The translations under genes were made by a program, and so were the position numbers. From Pseudomonadota bacterium (GTDB taxonomy: Bacteria; Pseudomonadota; Alphaproteobacteria; Acetobacterales; Acetobacteraceae), in contig JAJYYH010000013.1 of the NCBI GenBank assembly GCA_021801255.1, positions 1 through 47,374 of the forward strand: DNA of 47,374 nt. The letters are read 5' to 3'. The notes beneath the pieces are model-generated. The model saw nothing but the letters and a program-made list of their open reading frames with translations. It had not been told where the DNA came from and made no database searches. This document shows, piece by piece, positions 9,166 to 20,219 of this stretch (position 1 is its first letter; every line of letters starts with the position of its first letter).

Positions 9166-9362
9166 CGCTCTGCCCCTCCCGGCACATCATCCACTTTCAC
9201 GAGATGCGCCACCTTGCGGATCATGCCACGCACCGAAGGCGTATCCTCCACATCCCGGCACCGGCGCAACTTGTTAAGGCCGAGCCCGATCAGCGTCTCG
9301 CGCTGCCCCGGCTTGCGCCCGGCGGCGGAGGCGATCTGCGTCACCCGCAGCATCTTAGGCAT
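9162..9362 (-). CDS. rpmD: 50S ribosomal protein L30
   Basis: 66 residues, starting [20 protein letters not shown], followed by [12 protein letters not shown] and [14 protein letters not shown]. The ATG at 9362 overlaps the end of rpsE by 8 bases; a second ATG at 9353 is possible. The open frame extends further upstream inside rpsE, but only the part given here matches L30. Confidence 0.97.
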   Translation of the reverse strand: MPKMLRVTQIASAAGRKPGQRETLIGLGLNKLRRCRDVEDTPSVRGMIRKVAHLVKVDDVPGGAER

Positions 9363-9933
9363 CGGCCACCTCCTGCGCCGCGGGTGTCTCGCGCCGGCCC
9401 AGCAGGTCAGAAACTTTCTTGCCGCGCCGCGCCGCGACACTGCGTGGGCTGGCACAGCGCTGCAGCGCCGCGAATGCCGCCTTCACCATGTTATGCGGAT
9501 TGCGGCTGCCGAGGCTTTTCGCCACGACATCGCCAATGCCAAGCGTCTCGAACACCGCGCGCAGCGGCCCGCCGGCAATAATCCCCGTGCCCGCCGGCGC
9601 CGAACGCAGCACCACTGCCCCCGCACCAAAATGCCCCTCGACATCGTGGTGGAGCGTGCGTCCCTCGCGCATCGGCACCCGGATTAGGGTGCGCTTGGCG
9701 CGCTCGGTCGCCTTGCGAATGGCCTCCGGCACCTCGCGCGCCTTGCCCGCGCCATAGCCGACGCGCCCCTTCTGGTCGCCGACCACGACGAGGGCCGCGA
9801 AAGCGAACCGCCGCCCCCCCTTCACCACTTTGGCAACGCGGTTGATGGTGACGAGCTTGTCGATAAACTCGTCGCCGCCATCGCGATCCCGATCGCGCTC
9901 GCGGCCGCGGCCTTCTCTCGGTTCCCGTGCCAT
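9355..9933 (-). CDS. rpsE: 30S ribosomal protein S5
   Basis: 192 residues. An Arg/Asp-rich N-terminal stretch precedes the S5 core: [35 protein letters not shown], and the C-terminal domain with [20 protein letters not shown]5 helps decoding accuracy and mRNA unwinding at the entry channel. It lies 11 bases after rplR. Confidence 0.99.
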   Translation of the reverse strand: MAREPREGRGRERDRDRDGGDEFIDKLVTINRVAKVVKGGRRFAFAALVVVGDQKGRVGYGAGKAREVPEAIRKATERAKRTLIRVPMREGRTLHHDVEGHFGAGAVVLRSAPAGTGIIAGGPLRAVFETLGIGDVVAKSLGSRNPHNMVKAAFAALQRCASPRSVAARRGKKVSDLLGRRETPAAQEVADA

Positions 9934-9944
9934 GCTTCGTTCCT

Positions 9945-10307
9945 TCAGAAGGCGAGCCCGCCTTCGCGGGCTGCCTCGGCCAGCGCCTTGACGCGGCCAT
10001 GATAGAGATAGGAGCCGCGATCGAACACCACTTCCTTGATGCCTGCCGCCACCGCGCGCTCGGCGATCAGCTTGCCGACCGCCGCCGCCGCCGCCGTGTT
10101 GGCCCCGCTCGCCGCCGCCTCGCGGAGGCTGCGCTCGAGGCTGGAAGCCGCCGCCAGTGTCCGCCCAGCGGCATCATCGATCACCTGCGCATAGATATGC
10201 CGGCCCGAGCGGAACACCGAAAGCCGTACCCGTCCACCGCTCTTGCGGCGCAGTTGAACGCGCAGCCGCTCGCGCCGGCGCGCCTGAAGATCCTGCTTGC
10301 CACTCAT
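9945..10307 (-). CDS. rplR: 50S ribosomal protein L18
   Basis: 120 residues from [19 protein letters not shown]; the core has [18 protein letters not shown] and the C-terminal [19 protein letters not shown]. It binds 5S rRNA. The ATG shares a base with the rplF stop, so an upstream extension inside rplF is rejected. An alanine-rich segment sits around residue 75. Confidence 0.98.
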   Translation of the reverse strand: MSGKQDLQARRRERLRVQLRRKSGGRVRLSVFRSGRHIYAQVIDDAAGRTLAAASSLERSLREAAASGANTAAAAAVGKLIAERAVAAGIKEVVFDRGSYLYHGRVKALAEAAREGGLAF

Positions 10308-10840
10308 TACTTCTTCTTGCCCTCTTTGCGCCGGATGGTCTCGTCGAGATAGCGCACGCCCTTGCCCTTGTAGGGCTCGGGCGGTCGGAACGCCCGGATC
10401 TCGGCGGCCACCTGGCCGACCAGCCGCCGATCGATCCCCTCGACCTTGATCGAGGTCGGCTTTTCGCAACTGATGCGAATGCCCGGCGGGATCGGATAGA
10501 TCACGTCATGGGAAAAACCAAGATTGACCACCAGGCTCTGGCCCTGCACGGCGGCGCGGAAGCCGGTGCCGGTGATCTCCATCGCCCGCGCGTAGCCACT
10601 CGAGACACCGCGCACCATGTTGGCGACGAGCGCCCGCGTCGTGCCCCACATCATCCGCGCCTGGCGCTCCGCACCGCGCGGCGCGACCCTCACCGCGCCA
10701 TGATCAACCACGACGTCGACATGCTCGGAAAGATCGAGCCTGAGTTCCCCAAGCTTACCTTTCGCCGATAGCGTCCTGCCCGCCAGCGCCACATCGACGC
10801 CCGGGGGAATGGCGACCGGGTATTTGCCTACACGCGACAT
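10307..10840 (-). CDS. rplF: 50S ribosomal protein L6
   Basis: 177 residues from [19 protein letters not shown]. Two L6 repeats are visible; the second has [20 protein letters not shown], and the C-terminus has [20 protein letters not shown]. It binds near the sarcin-ricin region of 23S rRNA. The upstream extension of the frame inside rpsH has no L6 similarity, so the internal ATG is chosen. Confidence 0.98.
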   Translation of the reverse strand: MSRVGKYPVAIPPGVDVALAGRTLSAKGKLGELRLDLSEHVDVVVDHGAVRVAPRGAERQARMMWGTTRALVANMVRGVSSGYARAMEITGTGFRAAVQGQSLVVNLGFSHDVIYPIPPGIRISCEKPTSIKVEGIDRRLVGQVAAEIRAFRPPEPYKGKGVRYLDETIRRKEGKKK

Positions 10841-10853
10841 TGTTCCCGCTCCC

Positions 10854-11252
10854 TCAGAACACCCGGCACAGCACTTCGCCGCCAACATTGGCGGCGCGCG
10901 CCTCGGCATCGCTCAACACGCCACGCGGCGTGGACAGGATGGAAACGCCGAGCCCGGCATAGACCCGCGGCAATTCCTTGATTTTGGAATAGACCCGTCG
11001 CCCCGGCTTGGAAATCCGGGTGATTTCCTTGATCACCGGCTCGCCGTCATTGTATTTCAGCTCGATGCGCAGCCGGGCCACGCCCGGGCGCAGTTCCTCG
11101 GCGGCAAAGCCGCGGATGAAACCCTCGCGCTTCAGCACCTCGAGCACATTCGCCCGTAGGCGCGAAGCCGGGGCAACGCAAACGCTGTGCCGCGAGCGCT
11201 GGGCATTGCGGATGCGCGTCAACATGTCGCCGAGCGGATCGGTCATCGCCAT
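10854..11252 (-). CDS. rpsH: 30S ribosomal protein S8
   Basis: 132 residues from [20 protein letters not shown]; the C-terminal half has [20 protein letters not shown]8 is a primary 16S rRNA binder and, in E. coli, the repressor of the spc operon. AGAGGAA lies well placed ahead of the ATG at 11252; the ATG two codons later is also possible. Confidence 0.98.
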   Translation of the reverse strand: MAMTDPLGDMLTRIRNAQRSRHSVCVAPASRLRANVLEVLKREGFIRGFAAEELRPGVARLRIELKYNDGEPVIKEITRISKPGRRVYSKIKELPRVYAGLGVSILSTPRGVLSDAEARAANVGGEVLCRVF

Positions 11253-11265
11253 GTCCGTTCCTCTC

Positions 11266-11571
11266 CTACCAGCTCGCCTTGACCACGCCGGGGATCTGGC
11301 CAGAGCTGGCAAGATCGCGCAACGCGATGCGGCAGAGCTTGAATTTCCGATAGTTCCCGCGCGAACGCCCAGTCAGTTCGCAGCGCAGACGCACCCGTAC
11401 CTTAGCGCCATTGCGTGGCAATTGCGCGAGCTTCATCGTCGCCTCGAAGCGGTCCTCGACGGGGCGCGTCCGGTCCATCACCACCGTTTTTAACGCCGCG
11501 CGCTTAGCCCGATCGCGCGCCGCCAACCGTTCGCGCATCTTGTTGCGATTGACCGCGGAAAGCTTGGCCAT
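11266..11571 (-). CDS. rpsN: 30S ribosomal protein S14 (zinc-free form)
   Basis: 101 residues. It starts [20 protein letters not shown] and ends with [20 protein letters not shown]. The CxxC pairs of zinc-type S14 are absent, so this is the long C-minus form normal for alphaproteobacteria. It lies between rplE (89-base gap) and rpsH. Confidence 0.98.
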   Translation of the reverse strand: MAKLSAVNRNKMRERLAARDRAKRAALKTVVMDRTRPVEDRFEATMKLAQLPRNGAKVRVRLRCELTGRSRGNYRKFKLCRIALRDLASSGQIPGVVKASW

Positions 11572-11660
11572 GTTTCTCTATCCTCCGGAACCTACCAAAC
11601 GAATTACCGTCGGGTGGTTTTCCCTGAATGCCTGTCTGCGGGATCTCGTGGTGCCGTGGT

Positions 11661-12254
11661 TCATGCCGCGAACGGGATGTCAAATCCCTTGAGCAGCGCC
11701 TTCGCCTCGGCATCGGTGCGCGCCGTGGTGACGATGACGATATCCATCCCGCGCACGGCATCGACCTTGTCATAGTCGATTTCCGGGAAAATGATCTGCT
11801 CCCGGAGACCCATCGCGAAATTTCCCCGCCCATCGAAACCCTTGCCGCCGATACCGCGGAAATCGCGCACGCGCGGCAGCGCCACCGTTACCAGACGGTC
11901 GAGGAATTCATACATTCGCGTGCTACGCAGCGTAACCTTGCAGCCGATCGGCAGCCCCTTGCGGATCTTGAACCCGGCGATCGCCTTCTTCGCCGCCGTC
12001 TTGACCGCCTTCTGGCCGGCGATCAACGTGAGTTCGGCAACCGCCGCGTCGAGCTTCTTCTGATCCGCTGTCGCCTCGCCAACACCCATGTTGATGACGA
12101 TTTTCTCCAACCGCGGCACCTGCATTGGATTGCGGTAGCCGAATTCGGCCTGCAGCTTCGCCCGCAGTTCCGACAGATAGCGCTGCTTCATCCGCGGCGC
12201 CGCGCGCTGCGCTACCGAACCATTCGCCACCGGGCGTTTCTCGCTCTCGCTCAC
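11661..12254 (-). CDS. rplE: 50S ribosomal protein L5
   Basis: 197 residues if started at the GTG at 12254, which has GAGGAG 6 bases ahead and lies 10 bases after rplX. This gives a short N-terminal extension ([12 protein letters not shown]) before the classical start region [17 protein letters not shown]. Core motifs are [31 protein letters not shown] and [21 protein letters not shown]5 forms the 5S RNP with L18 and contacts P-site tRNA. An internal ATG at 12191 is the alternative start but has no ribosome binding site. Confidence 0.96.
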   Translation of the reverse strand: MSESEKRPVANGSVAQRAAPRMKQRYLSELRAKLQAEFGYRNPMQVPRLEKIVINMGVGEATADQKKLDAAVAELTLIAGQKAVKTAAKKAIAGFKIRKGLPIGCKVTLRSTRMYEFLDRLVTVALPRVRDFRGIGGKGFDGRGNFAMGLREQIIFPEIDYDKVDAVRGMDIVIVTTARTDAEAKALLKGFDIPFAA

Positions 12255-12264
12255 GCCACTCTCC

Positions 12265-12585
12265 TCATTTCTCGATAACCTGGCCGCTCGACTTCGCGAC
12301 ACGAACCTTGCGCCCATCGTCGAGTATCTTGAACCCGATCCGTGTCGGCTTGTCGGTCGCTGGATCGATGAGCATGATATTGGACAGGTCGATCGTCGCC
12401 TCGCGCCGCTCGATGCCACCCGGCTGAGAGGCACCGCGCGGCTTGAGATGCCGCGTCGCGATCGCAACACCCTGCACCAGCGCGCGACCATCCCGCGGCA
12501 TCACGCGCAGAACCTCGCCGCGCTTGCCCTTATCGGCGCCGCTGATCACCTGCACCCGGTCACCCTTGCGAATCCGCGCCGCCAT
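12265..12585 (-). CDS. rplX: 50S ribosomal protein L24
   Basis: 106 residues with the KOW motif near the N-terminus ([20 protein letters not shown]) and [14 protein letters not shown]24 initiates 50S assembly. The ATG at 12585 shares a base with the rplN stop and has GGAGG 7 bases upstream; a GTG one codon earlier is the alternative. Confidence 0.98.
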   Translation of the reverse strand: MAARIRKGDRVQVISGADKGKRGEVLRVMPRDGRALVQGVAIATRHLKPRGASQPGGIERREATIDLSNIMLIDPATDKPTRIGFKILDDGRKVRVAKSSGQVIEK

Positions 12586-12953
12586 CACAAAACCTCCGGA
12601 GCCAGCGAAATGATCTTCATGAAACGCCGGGCCCGCAACTCACGCACCACGGGGCCGAAGATGCGCGTGCCGATCGGCTCTTGCTGCTTGTTGATCAGCA
12701 CCGCAGCGTTGCGATCGAAACGAATCGCGCTGCCATCGGCGCGGCGCACCGGAAACGAAGTGCGCACGATCACCGCCTGATGCACATCGCCTTTTTTCAC
12801 CTTGCCACGCGGGATCGCCTCCTTGATCGAGACGACGATGACATCGCCGACCGAGGCGGTCTTGCGCTTCGAGCCGCCGAGCACTTTGATACACTGCACG
12901 CGCCGCGCGCCGGAATTATCGGCGACATCGAGATTGGTCTCGGGATGAATCAT
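12585..12953 (-). CDS. rplN: 50S ribosomal protein L14
   Basis: 122 residues, the standard length. It starts [20 protein letters not shown], with [20 protein letters not shown] and a C-terminal [16 protein letters not shown]. It forms an intersubunit bridge with 16S rRNA. It lies 10 bases after rpsQ. Confidence 0.99.
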   Translation of the reverse strand: MIHPETNLDVADNSGARRVQCIKVLGGSKRKTASVGDVIVVSIKEAIPRGKVKKGDVHQAVIVRTSFPVRRADGSAIRFDRNAAVLINKQQEPIGTRIFGPVVRELRARRFMKIISLAPEVL

Positions 12954-12963
12954 CGCCCTCTCC

Positions 12964-13230
12964 TCACGCCTGCGACGGCGCGTCAGCGAGTGCCTCGCCG
13001 TTACGTTCGATCACGGTCCAGGTCTTGCGCTTGCTGATCGGCGGGCACTCGATGATGCGCACCAGATCGCCTGTCTTGCACAAATTGTTTTCGTCATGGG
13101 CCGCATATTTCTTCGAGCGACGGATGAACTTCTTGTAGAGCGGATGCATGACGCGCCGATCGACGAGGACAGTCACCGTCTTGTCCATCTTGTCGCTCGC
13201 GACACGTCCAGTCAGGATGCGCTTGGGCAT
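12964..13230 (-). CDS. rpsQ: 30S ribosomal protein S17
   Basis: 88 residues. It starts [20 protein letters not shown], with [20 protein letters not shown] and [17 protein letters not shown], an OB-fold primary 16S rRNA binder. It lies 13 bases after rpmC in the S10 operon order. Confidence 0.98.
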   Translation of the reverse strand: MPKRILTGRVASDKMDKTVTVLVDRRVMHPLYKKFIRRSKKYAAHDENNLCKTGDLVRIIECPPISKRKTWTVIERNGEALADAPSQA

Positions 13231-13243
13231 GTGCGCTCGCCTC

Positions 13244-13450
13244 TCAGGATTGCACGACGGAGCGTTGCTTCTCCGCCAGGATTGTCTTCACCCGCGCGAT
13301 CTCGCGGCGCACCAGGCGGATGCGCGCGGTGCCCTCCTGCTGGCCGGTGGCCCGCTGGAACCGGAGATTGAACCGCTCCTTGGTGAGATCGAGCAGCAGA
13401 CCCACCAATTCATCCGGGGTTTTGGTGCGGATATCACGCGCTTTCGTCAT
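13244..13450 (-). CDS. rpmC: 50S ribosomal protein L29
   Basis: 68 residues forming a helical hairpin: [20 protein letters not shown] then [19 protein letters not shown] and [13 protein letters not shown]29 sits at the tunnel exit, where trigger factor and SRP dock. The start is one base after the rplP stop. Confidence 0.98.
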   Translation of the reverse strand: MTKARDIRTKTPDELVGLLLDLTKERFNLRFQRATGQQEGTARIRLVRREIARVKTILAEKQRSVVQS

Positions 13451-13451
13451 C

Positions 13452-13868
13452 TCATGCGTCCCCGATGCGGGTCACGAACTTGGTCTTGATCGGGAGTTTG
13501 GCGGCACCGAGATCAAGCGCGGCGCGCGCCAGATCGGCAGCGACGCCGTCGATCTCGAACATGATCCGGCCCGGCTTGACGCGGCAAACCCAGAACTCCG
13601 GCGTCCCCTTGCCCGAGCCCATGCGCACCTCGGCGGGTTTGCGCGAGACCGGAACGTCAGGAAAAATGCGGATCCACACACGCCCGGCGCGTTTCATGGC
13701 GCGGGTGATGGCACGCCGCGCCGCCTCGATCTGCCGCGCTGTCACCCGCTCGGGTTCCAGCGCCTTGAGGCCGAAGGCGCCGAAATTGAGCGCCGTGCCG
13801 CCTTTGGCGAGGCCATGGATACGGCCCTTGTGAGCCTTGCGGTATTTCGTGCGCTTGGGAGAGAGCAT
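13452..13868 (-). CDS. rplP: 50S ribosomal protein L16
   Basis: 138 residues. It starts [20 protein letters not shown] and contains [20 protein letters not shown] and [21 protein letters not shown]16 organises the A-site region of the 50S subunit. It lies 12 bases after rpsC. Confidence 0.99.
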   Translation of the reverse strand: MLSPKRTKYRKAHKGRIHGLAKGGTALNFGAFGLKALEPERVTARQIEAARRAITRAMKRAGRVWIRIFPDVPVSRKPAEVRMGSGKGTPEFWVCRVKPGRIMFEIDGVAADLARAALDLGAAKLPIKTKFVTRIGDA

Positions 13869-13880
13869 CGTCAGGTTTCC

Positions 13881-14558
13881 TCAGCGCTGCGGCGCCTGTT
13901 CCGCGGCGCGCCGGTCCTGCGCCATCGGATCATGGGCCAGAATTTCGCCTTTGAAGATCCACACCTTCACCCCGCAGGTGCCATAGGTGGTCTTCGCCGT
14001 GGCGACGCCGTAATCGACATCCGCGCGCAGCGTGTGCAACGGCACCCGGCCTTCGCGATACCATTCCATCCGCGCGATTTCGGCACCGCCGAGGCGACCG
14101 CCGCAATTGATGCGAATGCCTTGCGCGCCAAGCCGCATCGCCGATTGCACGGCGCGCTTCATCGCACGACGAAACGCGACGCGCCGCTCAAGCTGCTGCG
14201 CGATGTTCTCGGCGACCAGCGTCGCGTCGATTTCAGGCTTGCGGATCTCGACAATATTCAGCGTCACCTCGGCCTTGGCCATGGCCGTGAGGTCCTTGCG
14301 CAGCGCCTCGATGTCCTGGCCCTTGCGACCGATCACGACGCCCGGGCGGGCCGCGTAGATGGTCACGCGCGGCTTCTTTGCCGGCCGCTCGATCACCACG
14401 CGGGAAACCCCGGCGGCGTGCAGCTTGCTGCGCAGTCGGGCGCGGAGCCGCATATCCTCATGCAGCAGCTTCGCGTAATCCGCCCCGGCATACCAACGAC
14501 TGTCCCAGGTGCGATTGATGCCGAGCCGAAGCCCGATCGGGTTGACCTTATGTCCCAT
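13881..14558 (-). CDS. rpsC: 30S ribosomal protein S3
   Basis: 225 residues. The start is [20 protein letters not shown]; a KH RNA-binding domain follows, with the [14 protein letters not shown] loop at about 95-110; the C-terminal domain has [20 protein letters not shown]. It lines the mRNA entry tunnel. It follows rplV by 3 bases. Confidence 0.99.
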   Translation of the reverse strand: MGHKVNPIGLRLGINRTWDSRWYAGADYAKLLHEDMRLRARLRSKLHAAGVSRVVIERPAKKPRVTIYAARPGVVIGRKGQDIEALRKDLTAMAKAEVTLNIVEIRKPEIDATLVAENIAQQLERRVAFRRAMKRAVQSAMRLGAQGIRINCGGRLGGAEIARMEWYREGRVPLHTLRADVDYGVATAKTTYGTCGVKVWIFKGEILAHDPMAQDRRAAEQAPQR

Positions 14559-14561
14559 CGG

Positions 14562-14963
14562 CTACGCCGTCCCTTCCTCGATCTCGGCTTCCCGCGCCCG
14601 CTCCGCCACCACGATGCGGAGGTGGCTGAACCATTTCTCGACCCGCGCCGAGCGCCCGCGACCGCGCGCCTGGAACCGCCGCATCACCACCGCGCGCCCG
14701 ACTTCGGCGCGCGAGACAATCAGCCGATCAACATCCAGCGAATGATTGTTCTCGGCATTGGCGATTGCACTCTGCAGCAGTTTCTTCACATCCTCGGCGA
14801 TACGGCGCTTACTGAAAGTGAGCGCCGCCACCGCCTGCGCCGCCGAGCGATTGCGGATGAGGCCAGCGACGACATTGAGCTTGCGCGGGCTGACGCGCAG
14901 ATTGCGCAGCACCGCCTCGGCCTCGGTCGGATCGAGCCGGCGTTCCTGCTTCGGCTTGCTCAT
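14562..14963 (-). CDS. rplV: 50S ribosomal protein L22
   Basis: 133 residues from [10 protein letters not shown]. Typical stretches are [40 protein letters not shown] and the long beta-hairpin [18 protein letters not shown], which reaches into the exit tunnel. The ATG at 14963 lies one base after the rpsS stop; a longer in-frame extension inside rpsS is rejected. Confidence 0.98.
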   Translation of the reverse strand: MSKPKQERRLDPTEAEAVLRNLRVSPRKLNVVAGLIRNRSAAQAVAALTFSKRRIAEDVKKLLQSAIANAENNHSLDVDRLIVSRAEVGRAVVMRRFQARGRGRSARVEKWFSHLRIVVAERAREAEIEEGTA

Positions 14964-14964
14964 C

Positions 14965-15243
14965 TCAACCCCGCTTCGCTTTCTTATCCGCCGTGTGCCC
15001 GGTGAAGGTTCGGGTCGGCGCGAACTCGCCGAATTTATGCCCGACCATGTTCTCGTTGACCTGCACCGGAAGAAACTTGCGGCCGTTATAGACACCAAAA
15101 GTGAGGCCAACGAATTGCGGCAAAATCGTCGAGCGCCGAGACCAGATCTTGATGATCTCATTGCGCCCGGAGGCGCGCGAAGCCTCGGCCTTGTTGAGCA
15201 GATAGCCGTCCACGAACGGCCCCTTCCAGACGGAGCGAGCCAT
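14965..15243 (-). CDS. rpsS: 30S ribosomal protein S19
   Basis: 92 residues. It starts [20 protein letters not shown], with [20 protein letters not shown] and [20 protein letters not shown]. It lies in the 30S head with S13. It follows rplB by 4 bases. Confidence 0.99.
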   Translation of the reverse strand: MARSVWKGPFVDGYLLNKAEASRASGRNEIIKIWSRRSTILPQFVGLTFGVYNGRKFLPVQVNENMVGHKFGEFAPTRTFTGHTADKKAKRG

Positions 15244-15247
15244 GCGT

Positions 15248-16081
15248 TCAGCCCTTCCCCTTGTTGCGGCGGCGGATGATCAACTTATCCGTGCGCTTGT
15301 TCATGCGTGTCTTGTAGCCTTTCGTCGGCTTGCCCCAAGGCGTTACCGGATGGCGGCCGCCCGAAGTTCGGCCCTCGCCGCCACCATGCGGATGATCCAC
15401 CGGATTCATCACCACGCCGCGGTTATGCGGCCGCCGCCCGAGCCAACGCTGCCGTCCGGCCTTGCCGATATGGGCGTTGGCGTTGTCAGGATTTGAGACC
15501 GCGCCAATGCTCGCCATGCACTCGGCGCGCACCATGCGCAATTCGCCCGACATCAGCTTGACCTGGGCATAGCCGGAATCCTTGCCGACCAACTGGGCAA
15601 AGGTGCCGGCAGCGCGCGCCATCTTGCCCCCTGCACCAGCCTTCATCTCGATATTGTGGATGATGGTGCCGACCGGAATGGCAGCAAGCGGCATCGCATT
15701 ACCGGGCTTGATATCGACCCGCTGACCGGAGACCACACCATCGCCGACGCGCAAACGCTGCGGCGCCAAAATGTAGGCGAGTTCACCGTCCCGATACTTG
15801 ATCAGCGCCAAGAACGCCGAGCGATTGGGATCGTATTCGAGCCGCTCCACCACACCCGGAACGTCGAACTTGCGGCGGCGGAAATCAACCAGCCGATACG
15901 CGCGCTTATGCCCACCGCCGCGAAACCGCGTGGTGATATGGCCATGGTTGTTGCGCCCGCCGCTCGAGTTCTTGCCCCGCGTCAGCGCCTTGACCGGCTT
16001 GCCCTGCCAGAGCTCGCTGCGATCGATAAGCACCGTGCCGCGCAGGCTCGCGGTAACCGGATTGAAATTCTTCAGCGCCAT
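15248..16081 (-). CDS. rplB: 50S ribosomal protein L2
   Basis: 277 residues, full length. It starts [20 protein letters not shown]; the RNA-binding middle has [20 protein letters not shown]; and the C-terminal part includes [20 protein letters not shown] with the conserved histidine needed for full peptidyl transferase activity. It lies 10 bases after rplW. Confidence 0.99.
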   Translation of the reverse strand: MALKNFNPVTASLRGTVLIDRSELWQGKPVKALTRGKNSSGGRNNHGHITTRFRGGGHKRAYRLVDFRRRKFDVPGVVERLEYDPNRSAFLALIKYRDGELAYILAPQRLRVGDGVVSGQRVDIKPGNAMPLAAIPVGTIIHNIEMKAGAGGKMARAAGTFAQLVGKDSGYAQVKLMSGELRMVRAECMASIGAVSNPDNANAHIGKAGRQRWLGRRPHNRGVVMNPVDHPHGGGEGRTSGGRHPVTPWGKPTKGYKTRMNKRTDKLIIRRRNKGKG

Positions 16082-16091
16082 TGCCGATCCC

Positions 16092-16439
16092 TCACGCGAG
16101 ACCCGCGGTCAGATCGATCGTCTGACCTTCGGCGAGCGTCACATAGGCTTTTTTCACATCGCTGCGCCGGCCAGGCCGACCGCGGAAGCGCTTGGTCTTG
16201 CCCTTGGCCACCAGCGTGTTCACCGCCGTCACCTTGACGCCGAACAGCCCCTCAATCGCCGCCTTGATCTCCGGCTTGCTCGCCTCAAGCGCCACGCGAA
16301 ATGCCATCTGATGGCGCTCGCCAAGTGCCGTCACCTTCTCGGTAACCACCGGATTGCGGATGATGCGATACATATCTTCACGGCTGAGCTTGCGCGCACG
16401 CTGGCGCGCCGCCTGGCCGAGCTTGTAGGGCGAAGTCAT
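16092..16439 (-). CDS. rplW: 50S ribosomal protein L23
   Basis: 115 residues from the ATG overlapping the rplD stop by 4 bases. The L23 core begins at about residue 23 ([20 protein letters not shown]) and includes [20 protein letters not shown] and the basic loop [18 protein letters not shown]. The 22-residue N-terminal extension is rich in basic residues; an internal start at 16373 would remove it. L23 docks trigger factor and SRP at the exit tunnel. Confidence 0.97.
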   Translation of the reverse strand: MTSPYKLGQAARQRARKLSREDMYRIIRNPVVTEKVTALGERHQMAFRVALEASKPEIKAAIEGLFGVKVTAVNTLVAKGKTKRFRGRPGRRSDVKKAYVTLAEGQTIDLTAGLA

Positions 16440-17065
16440 CGGGCGATCTCCCGGGTCAGCCGTTCGGTCAGCGCGGCAACACCCGCCGCGGTGATGGCCA
16501 GCACGTCATGGCGCAGAATGTCATAGACATTGGCGCCGACCGAGGGCAGCACGTCGATCCCCGGCAGGTTACGGCTGGCGCGCAGAAAACCGGCATCGAC
16601 CGCCTGATCGACGATCAACGCCGAGCGCCAGCCGAGTGTCTTGAACTTACCCACCAGATCGCGGGTCCTGGCGGCACCATTGGCGGCATCGATCACCACC
16701 AGCTTGCCCTCCGCCTGCTTCTTCGAGAGCGCCGAGATCAGGCCGAGACGGCGCACTTTCTTGGGCAGGTCATAGCCGTGGTCGCGCACCACCGGGCCAT
16801 GCACGACGCCGCCGGTGCGAAACTGCGGCGCCCGCAAACTGCCCTGCCGGGCCCGCCCGGTGCCCTTCTGTTTGTAGGGCTTGCGGGTGGTGCCAGACAC
16901 TTCGCCCATGCCCTTGGTTTTATGCGTACCGGCGCGGCGCTTGGCCAATTGCCAATGCACCACGCGCGCCATGATGTCCTCGCGCGGGGCGGCACCGAAT
17001 ACCGCCTCACTCAGCTCGGCGGTGCCGGCCGGCGCATTGTCCAGCGTTCTGATCTCGATTTCCAT
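16436..17065 (-). CDS. rplD: 50S ribosomal protein L4
   Basis: 209 residues. Core motifs are the tunnel loop [20 protein letters not shown] and [20 protein letters not shown], then [15 protein letters not shown]. In enterobacteria L4 also represses the S10 operon. I start at the ATG at 17065; a GTG one codon earlier is equally in frame. It lies 9 bases after rplC. Confidence 0.98.
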   Translation of the reverse strand: MEIEIRTLDNAPAGTAELSEAVFGAAPREDIMARVVHWQLAKRRAGTHKTKGMGEVSGTTRKPYKQKGTGRARQGSLRAPQFRTGGVVHGPVVRDHGYDLPKKVRRLGLISALSKKQAEGKLVVIDAANGAARTRDLVGKFKTLGWRSALIVDQAVDAGFLRASRNLPGIDVLPSVGANVYDILRHDVLAITAAGVAALTERLTREIAR

Positions 17066-17074
17066 CACCCGCCC

Positions 17075-17749
17075 CTAGCCCGCCAACGCCGCCGGATAAG
17101 GCGCATCGGCCGGTCGAGCACGCTTGATCGCGTCACGCACCAGCACAAACCCGCCCTTGGCCCCGGGCACCGCGCCCTTGACCATGATCAGCCCGCGCTC
17201 GGCATCGATATGCGCCACCTCGACATTGAGGGTGGTCACCCGCGCGGCGCCGAGATGGCCGGCCATCTTCTTGTTCTTGAAGGTTTTGCCGGGATCCTGG
17301 CGATTGCCGGTCGAACCATGGCTGCGGTGGCTGATGGAAACCCCATGGCTCGCCTCAAGGCCACGGAAATTCCACCGCTTCATCGCCCCCGCGAAGCCCT
17401 TGCCCTTCGAGGTGCCGCAGACATCGACCATCTGCCCGACCACGAAATGCGCCGCCGACAGCGCCGCCCCGGGCTCCAGCAGCGCCTCGGGCGCGACCCG
17501 GAATTCGACCAGCTTCTGCTTCGGCTCGACCTTGGCGCGGGCGAAATGGCCGCGATTGGGTTTCGAGACGTTCTTCACCTTGGCCTGACCGAAACCGAGC
17601 TGTAGCGCGGTATAGCCATCCCGTTCGGCCTCCCGCACGGCGACCACCTGCACCGCGTCGAGATGCAGCACGGTGACTGGCACATGCGTGCCGTCATCCT
17701 TGAACAGCCGGGTCATACCCAGCTTCCTTGTCAATAATCCGGTGCGCAT
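17075..17749 (-). CDS. rplC: 50S ribosomal protein L3
   Basis: 224 residues from [20 protein letters not shown]. The central extension reaching the peptidyl transferase centre has [20 protein letters not shown] and [20 protein letters not shown], including the Gln that PrmB methylates in other bacteria. The ATG at 17749 lies 10 bases after rpsJ; an upstream in-frame start inside rpsJ is rejected. Confidence 0.98.
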   Translation of the reverse strand: MRTGLLTRKLGMTRLFKDDGTHVPVTVLHLDAVQVVAVREAERDGYTALQLGFGQAKVKNVSKPNRGHFARAKVEPKQKLVEFRVAPEALLEPGAALSAAHFVVGQMVDVCGTSKGKGFAGAMKRWNFRGLEASHGVSISHRSHGSTGNRQDPGKTFKNKKMAGHLGAARVTTLNVEVAHIDAERGLIMVKGAVPGAKGGFVLVRDAIKRARPADAPYPAALAG

Positions 17750-17759
17750 GACGTCTTCT

Positions 17760-18068
17760 TCAGAGCTTGATCTCGACGTCCACACCGGCAGCGAGATCGA
17801 GCTTCATCAGCGCATCGACCGTCTGGGGCGTGGGCTCGACGATATCGAGAAGCCGCCGATGGGTCCGAATTTCGAACTGCTCGCGACTTTTCTTGTCAAC
17901 ATGGGGCGAACGGTTCACCGTGAACCGTTCGATATGGGTAGGCAACGGGATCGGCCCACGAACCCGCGCGCCCGTGCGCTTGGCCGTGTTGACGATTTCC
18001 TTCGTGCTCGAATCAAGCACGCGGTGATCGTACGCCTTCAGGCGGATGCGGATATTCTGGTTGTCCAT
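17760..18068 (-). CDS. rpsJ: 30S ribosomal protein S10 (NusE)
   Basis: 102 residues from [20 protein letters not shown], with [20 protein letters not shown] and the C-terminal [10 protein letters not shown]10 acts in the 30S head and, as NusE, in antitermination complexes with NusB and NusG. It starts 40 bases after tuf, so str and S10 operons are contiguous here. The longer in-frame extension into the tuf-rpsJ gap and the tuf 3' end has no family similarity. Confidence 0.99.
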   Translation of the reverse strand: MDNQNIRIRLKAYDHRVLDSSTKEIVNTAKRTGARVRGPIPLPTHIERFTVNRSPHVDKKSREQFEIRTHRRLLDIVEPTPQTVDALMKLDLAAGVDVEIKL

Positions 18069-18108
18069 GGTCCGTGTTCCAGCTTCGTGGTGCCGCCCGA
18101 TCCCCGTC

Positions 18109-19299
18109 TCAGGCCTCGATCTTCGCCACGACCCCGGCGCCGACGGTGCGACCGCCCTCGCGGATCGCGAAGCGCAGGCCGTCATCCATGGCGATGGGCG
18201 CGATCAGCTCGACATCCATCGAGACATTATCGCCCGGCATCACCATCTCGATGCCATCCGGCAGCTTGACGATACCGGTGACATCGGTGGTACGGAAATA
18301 GAATTGCGGCCGGTAGTTGGTGAAGAACGGCGTGTGCCGTCCGCCCTCTTCCTTGGTCAGGATATAGGCCTCGGCCTTGAACCTTGTGTGCGGCGTGATC
18401 GAGCCGGGCTTGGCCAGAACCTGGCCCCGCTCAACCTCCTCGCGCTTGGTGCCGCGCAGCAAGGCGCCGATATTGTCGCCAGCCTCGCCGCGGTCGAGCA
18501 GCTTGCGGAACATCTCGACGCCGGTCACGATGGTTTTTTGCGTCGCCCGCAGCCCGACGATCTCGACCTCGTCGCCCACCGTCACGAGGCCACGCTCGAC
18601 GCGCCCCGTCACCACCGTGCCGCGCCCCGAGATCGAGAACACGTCCTCGATCGGCATCAGGAACGGCCGATCCTTCGCGCGTTCAGGCTGCGGAATGTAG
18701 TCGTCCACCGCTTCCATCAGCTTGAGGATGGCTTGTTCCCCGAGTTCGGGATTGCGATCCTCGAGCGCACAGAGCGCCGAGCCCTTGATGATCGGGATCT
18801 CATCGCCGGGGAACTGGTAGCTCGAAAGCAGCTCGCGCACTTCCATCTCGACCAGCTCGAGCAGCTCGGGATCGTCCACCATATCGACCTTGTTCAGGAA
18901 CACGACGAGCGCTGGCACACCGACCTGGCGCGCGAGCAGGATATGTTCGCGGGTCTGCGGCATCGGGCCATCGGCGGCCGACACGACGAGGATGGCGCCA
19001 TCCATCTGCGCCGCTCCAGTGATCATGTTCTTCACGTAGTCGGCATGGCCAGGGCAATCGACATGCGCGTAGTGGCGCTTCGCTGTTTCATACTCGACAT
19101 GCGCGGTGGAGATGGTGATGCCACGCGCGCGCTCCTCGGGAGCCTTGTCGATCTGGTCATAGGCAGTGAAAGTCGCCCCACCGGTCTTTGCCAGGACCTT
19201 GGTGATCGCCGCGGTCAGCGACGTCTTGCCATGGTCCACATGGCCGATTGTGCCGATGTTGCAATGCGGCTTGTTGCGCTGGAATTTCGCCTTGGCCAT
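18109..19299 (-). CDS. tuf: translation elongation factor Tu
   Basis: 396 residues. It delivers aminoacyl-tRNA to the ribosome. All GTPase motifs are intact: GHVDHGKTS (G1), RGITI (G2), DCPGH (G3), NKVD (G4) and GSAL (G5). Domains 2 and 3 follow, with [13 protein letters not shown] and [14 protein letters not shown] lies ahead of the ATG. It follows rpsG by 58 bases with no fusA between them, which is unusual. Confidence 0.99.
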   Translation of the reverse strand: MAKAKFQRNKPHCNIGTIGHVDHGKTSLTAAITKVLAKTGGATFTAYDQIDKAPEERARGITISTAHVEYETAKRHYAHVDCPGHADYVKNMITGAAQMDGAILVVSAADGPMPQTREHILLARQVGVPALVVFLNKVDMVDDPELLELVEMEVRELLSSYQFPGDEIPIIKGSALCALEDRNPELGEQAILKLMEAVDDYIPQPERAKDRPFLMPIEDVFSISGRGTVVTGRVERGLVTVGDEVEIVGLRATQKTIVTGVEMFRKLLDRGEAGDNIGALLRGTKREEVERGQVLAKPGSITPHTRFKAEAYILTKEEGGRHTPFFTNYRPQFYFRTTDVTGIVKLPDGIEMVMPGDNVSMDVELIAPIAMDDGLRFAIREGGRTVGAGVVAKIEA

Positions 19300-19357
19300 C
19301 GTCTTGTTCTCCGTGCCCGGTCTAGCTCAGACTGTTGGTCGGGAATAGGGTTCGTGT

Positions 19358-19834
19358 TTACCAGCGGTAGTGGCTGAAGGCCTTGTTGGCTTCGGCCATC
19401 CGATGGGTGTCTTCGCGTTTCTTGACCGCCGTGCCGCGGTTGTTCACGGCGTCCATCAACTCGTTGGAGAGCCGATCCTCCATGGTATGCTCGCCGCGCT
19501 TGCGGGCGGCATCGATGATCCAGCGGATCGCCAAAGCCTGGCGCCGCTCGGGGCGGACCTCGACCGGCACCTGGTAAGTGGCACCACCGACGCGACGCGA
19601 ACGCACCTCCAGCGCCGGCTTCACATTGTCGAGCGCCTCGTGGAACATGCGCACGGGATCGGCGCTGGCGCCGCTGCGCCGCTTCATCACGTCGAGAGCG
19701 CTATAGACGATGCCCTCGGCAACTGACTTTTTCCCATCATACATTAGCGCGTTCATGAAACGCGCGATGACGACATCGCCGAATTTCGCATCCGGCAGAG
19801 TCTCGCGCTTGACGGCGCGGTGGCGGCGACTCAT
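19358..19834 (-). CDS. rpsG: 30S ribosomal protein S7
   Basis: 158 residues from [20 protein letters not shown]. Core motifs are [37 protein letters not shown] and the C-terminal [20 protein letters not shown]-type end. S7 nucleates the 30S head and represses the str operon in E. coli. It lies 13 bases after rpsL. The frame extends into rpsL, but the GAAGAGGG before the ATG at 19834 fixes the start. Confidence 0.98.
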   Translation of the reverse strand: MSRRHRAVKRETLPDAKFGDVVIARFMNALMYDGKKSVAEGIVYSALDVMKRRSGASADPVRMFHEALDNVKPALEVRSRRVGGATYQVPVEVRPERRQALAIRWIIDAARKRGEHTMEDRLSNELMDAVNNRGTAVKKREDTHRMAEANKAFSHYRW

Positions 19835-19847
19835 CCCTCTTCCCCCG

Positions 19848-20219
<372 letters not shown>

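Noticed and set aside
13320-15005. 561-codon plus-strand frame opposite rpmC-rplP-rpsC-rplV
   Set aside because: It crosses four ribosomal protein genes in antisense and has no recognisable domain.
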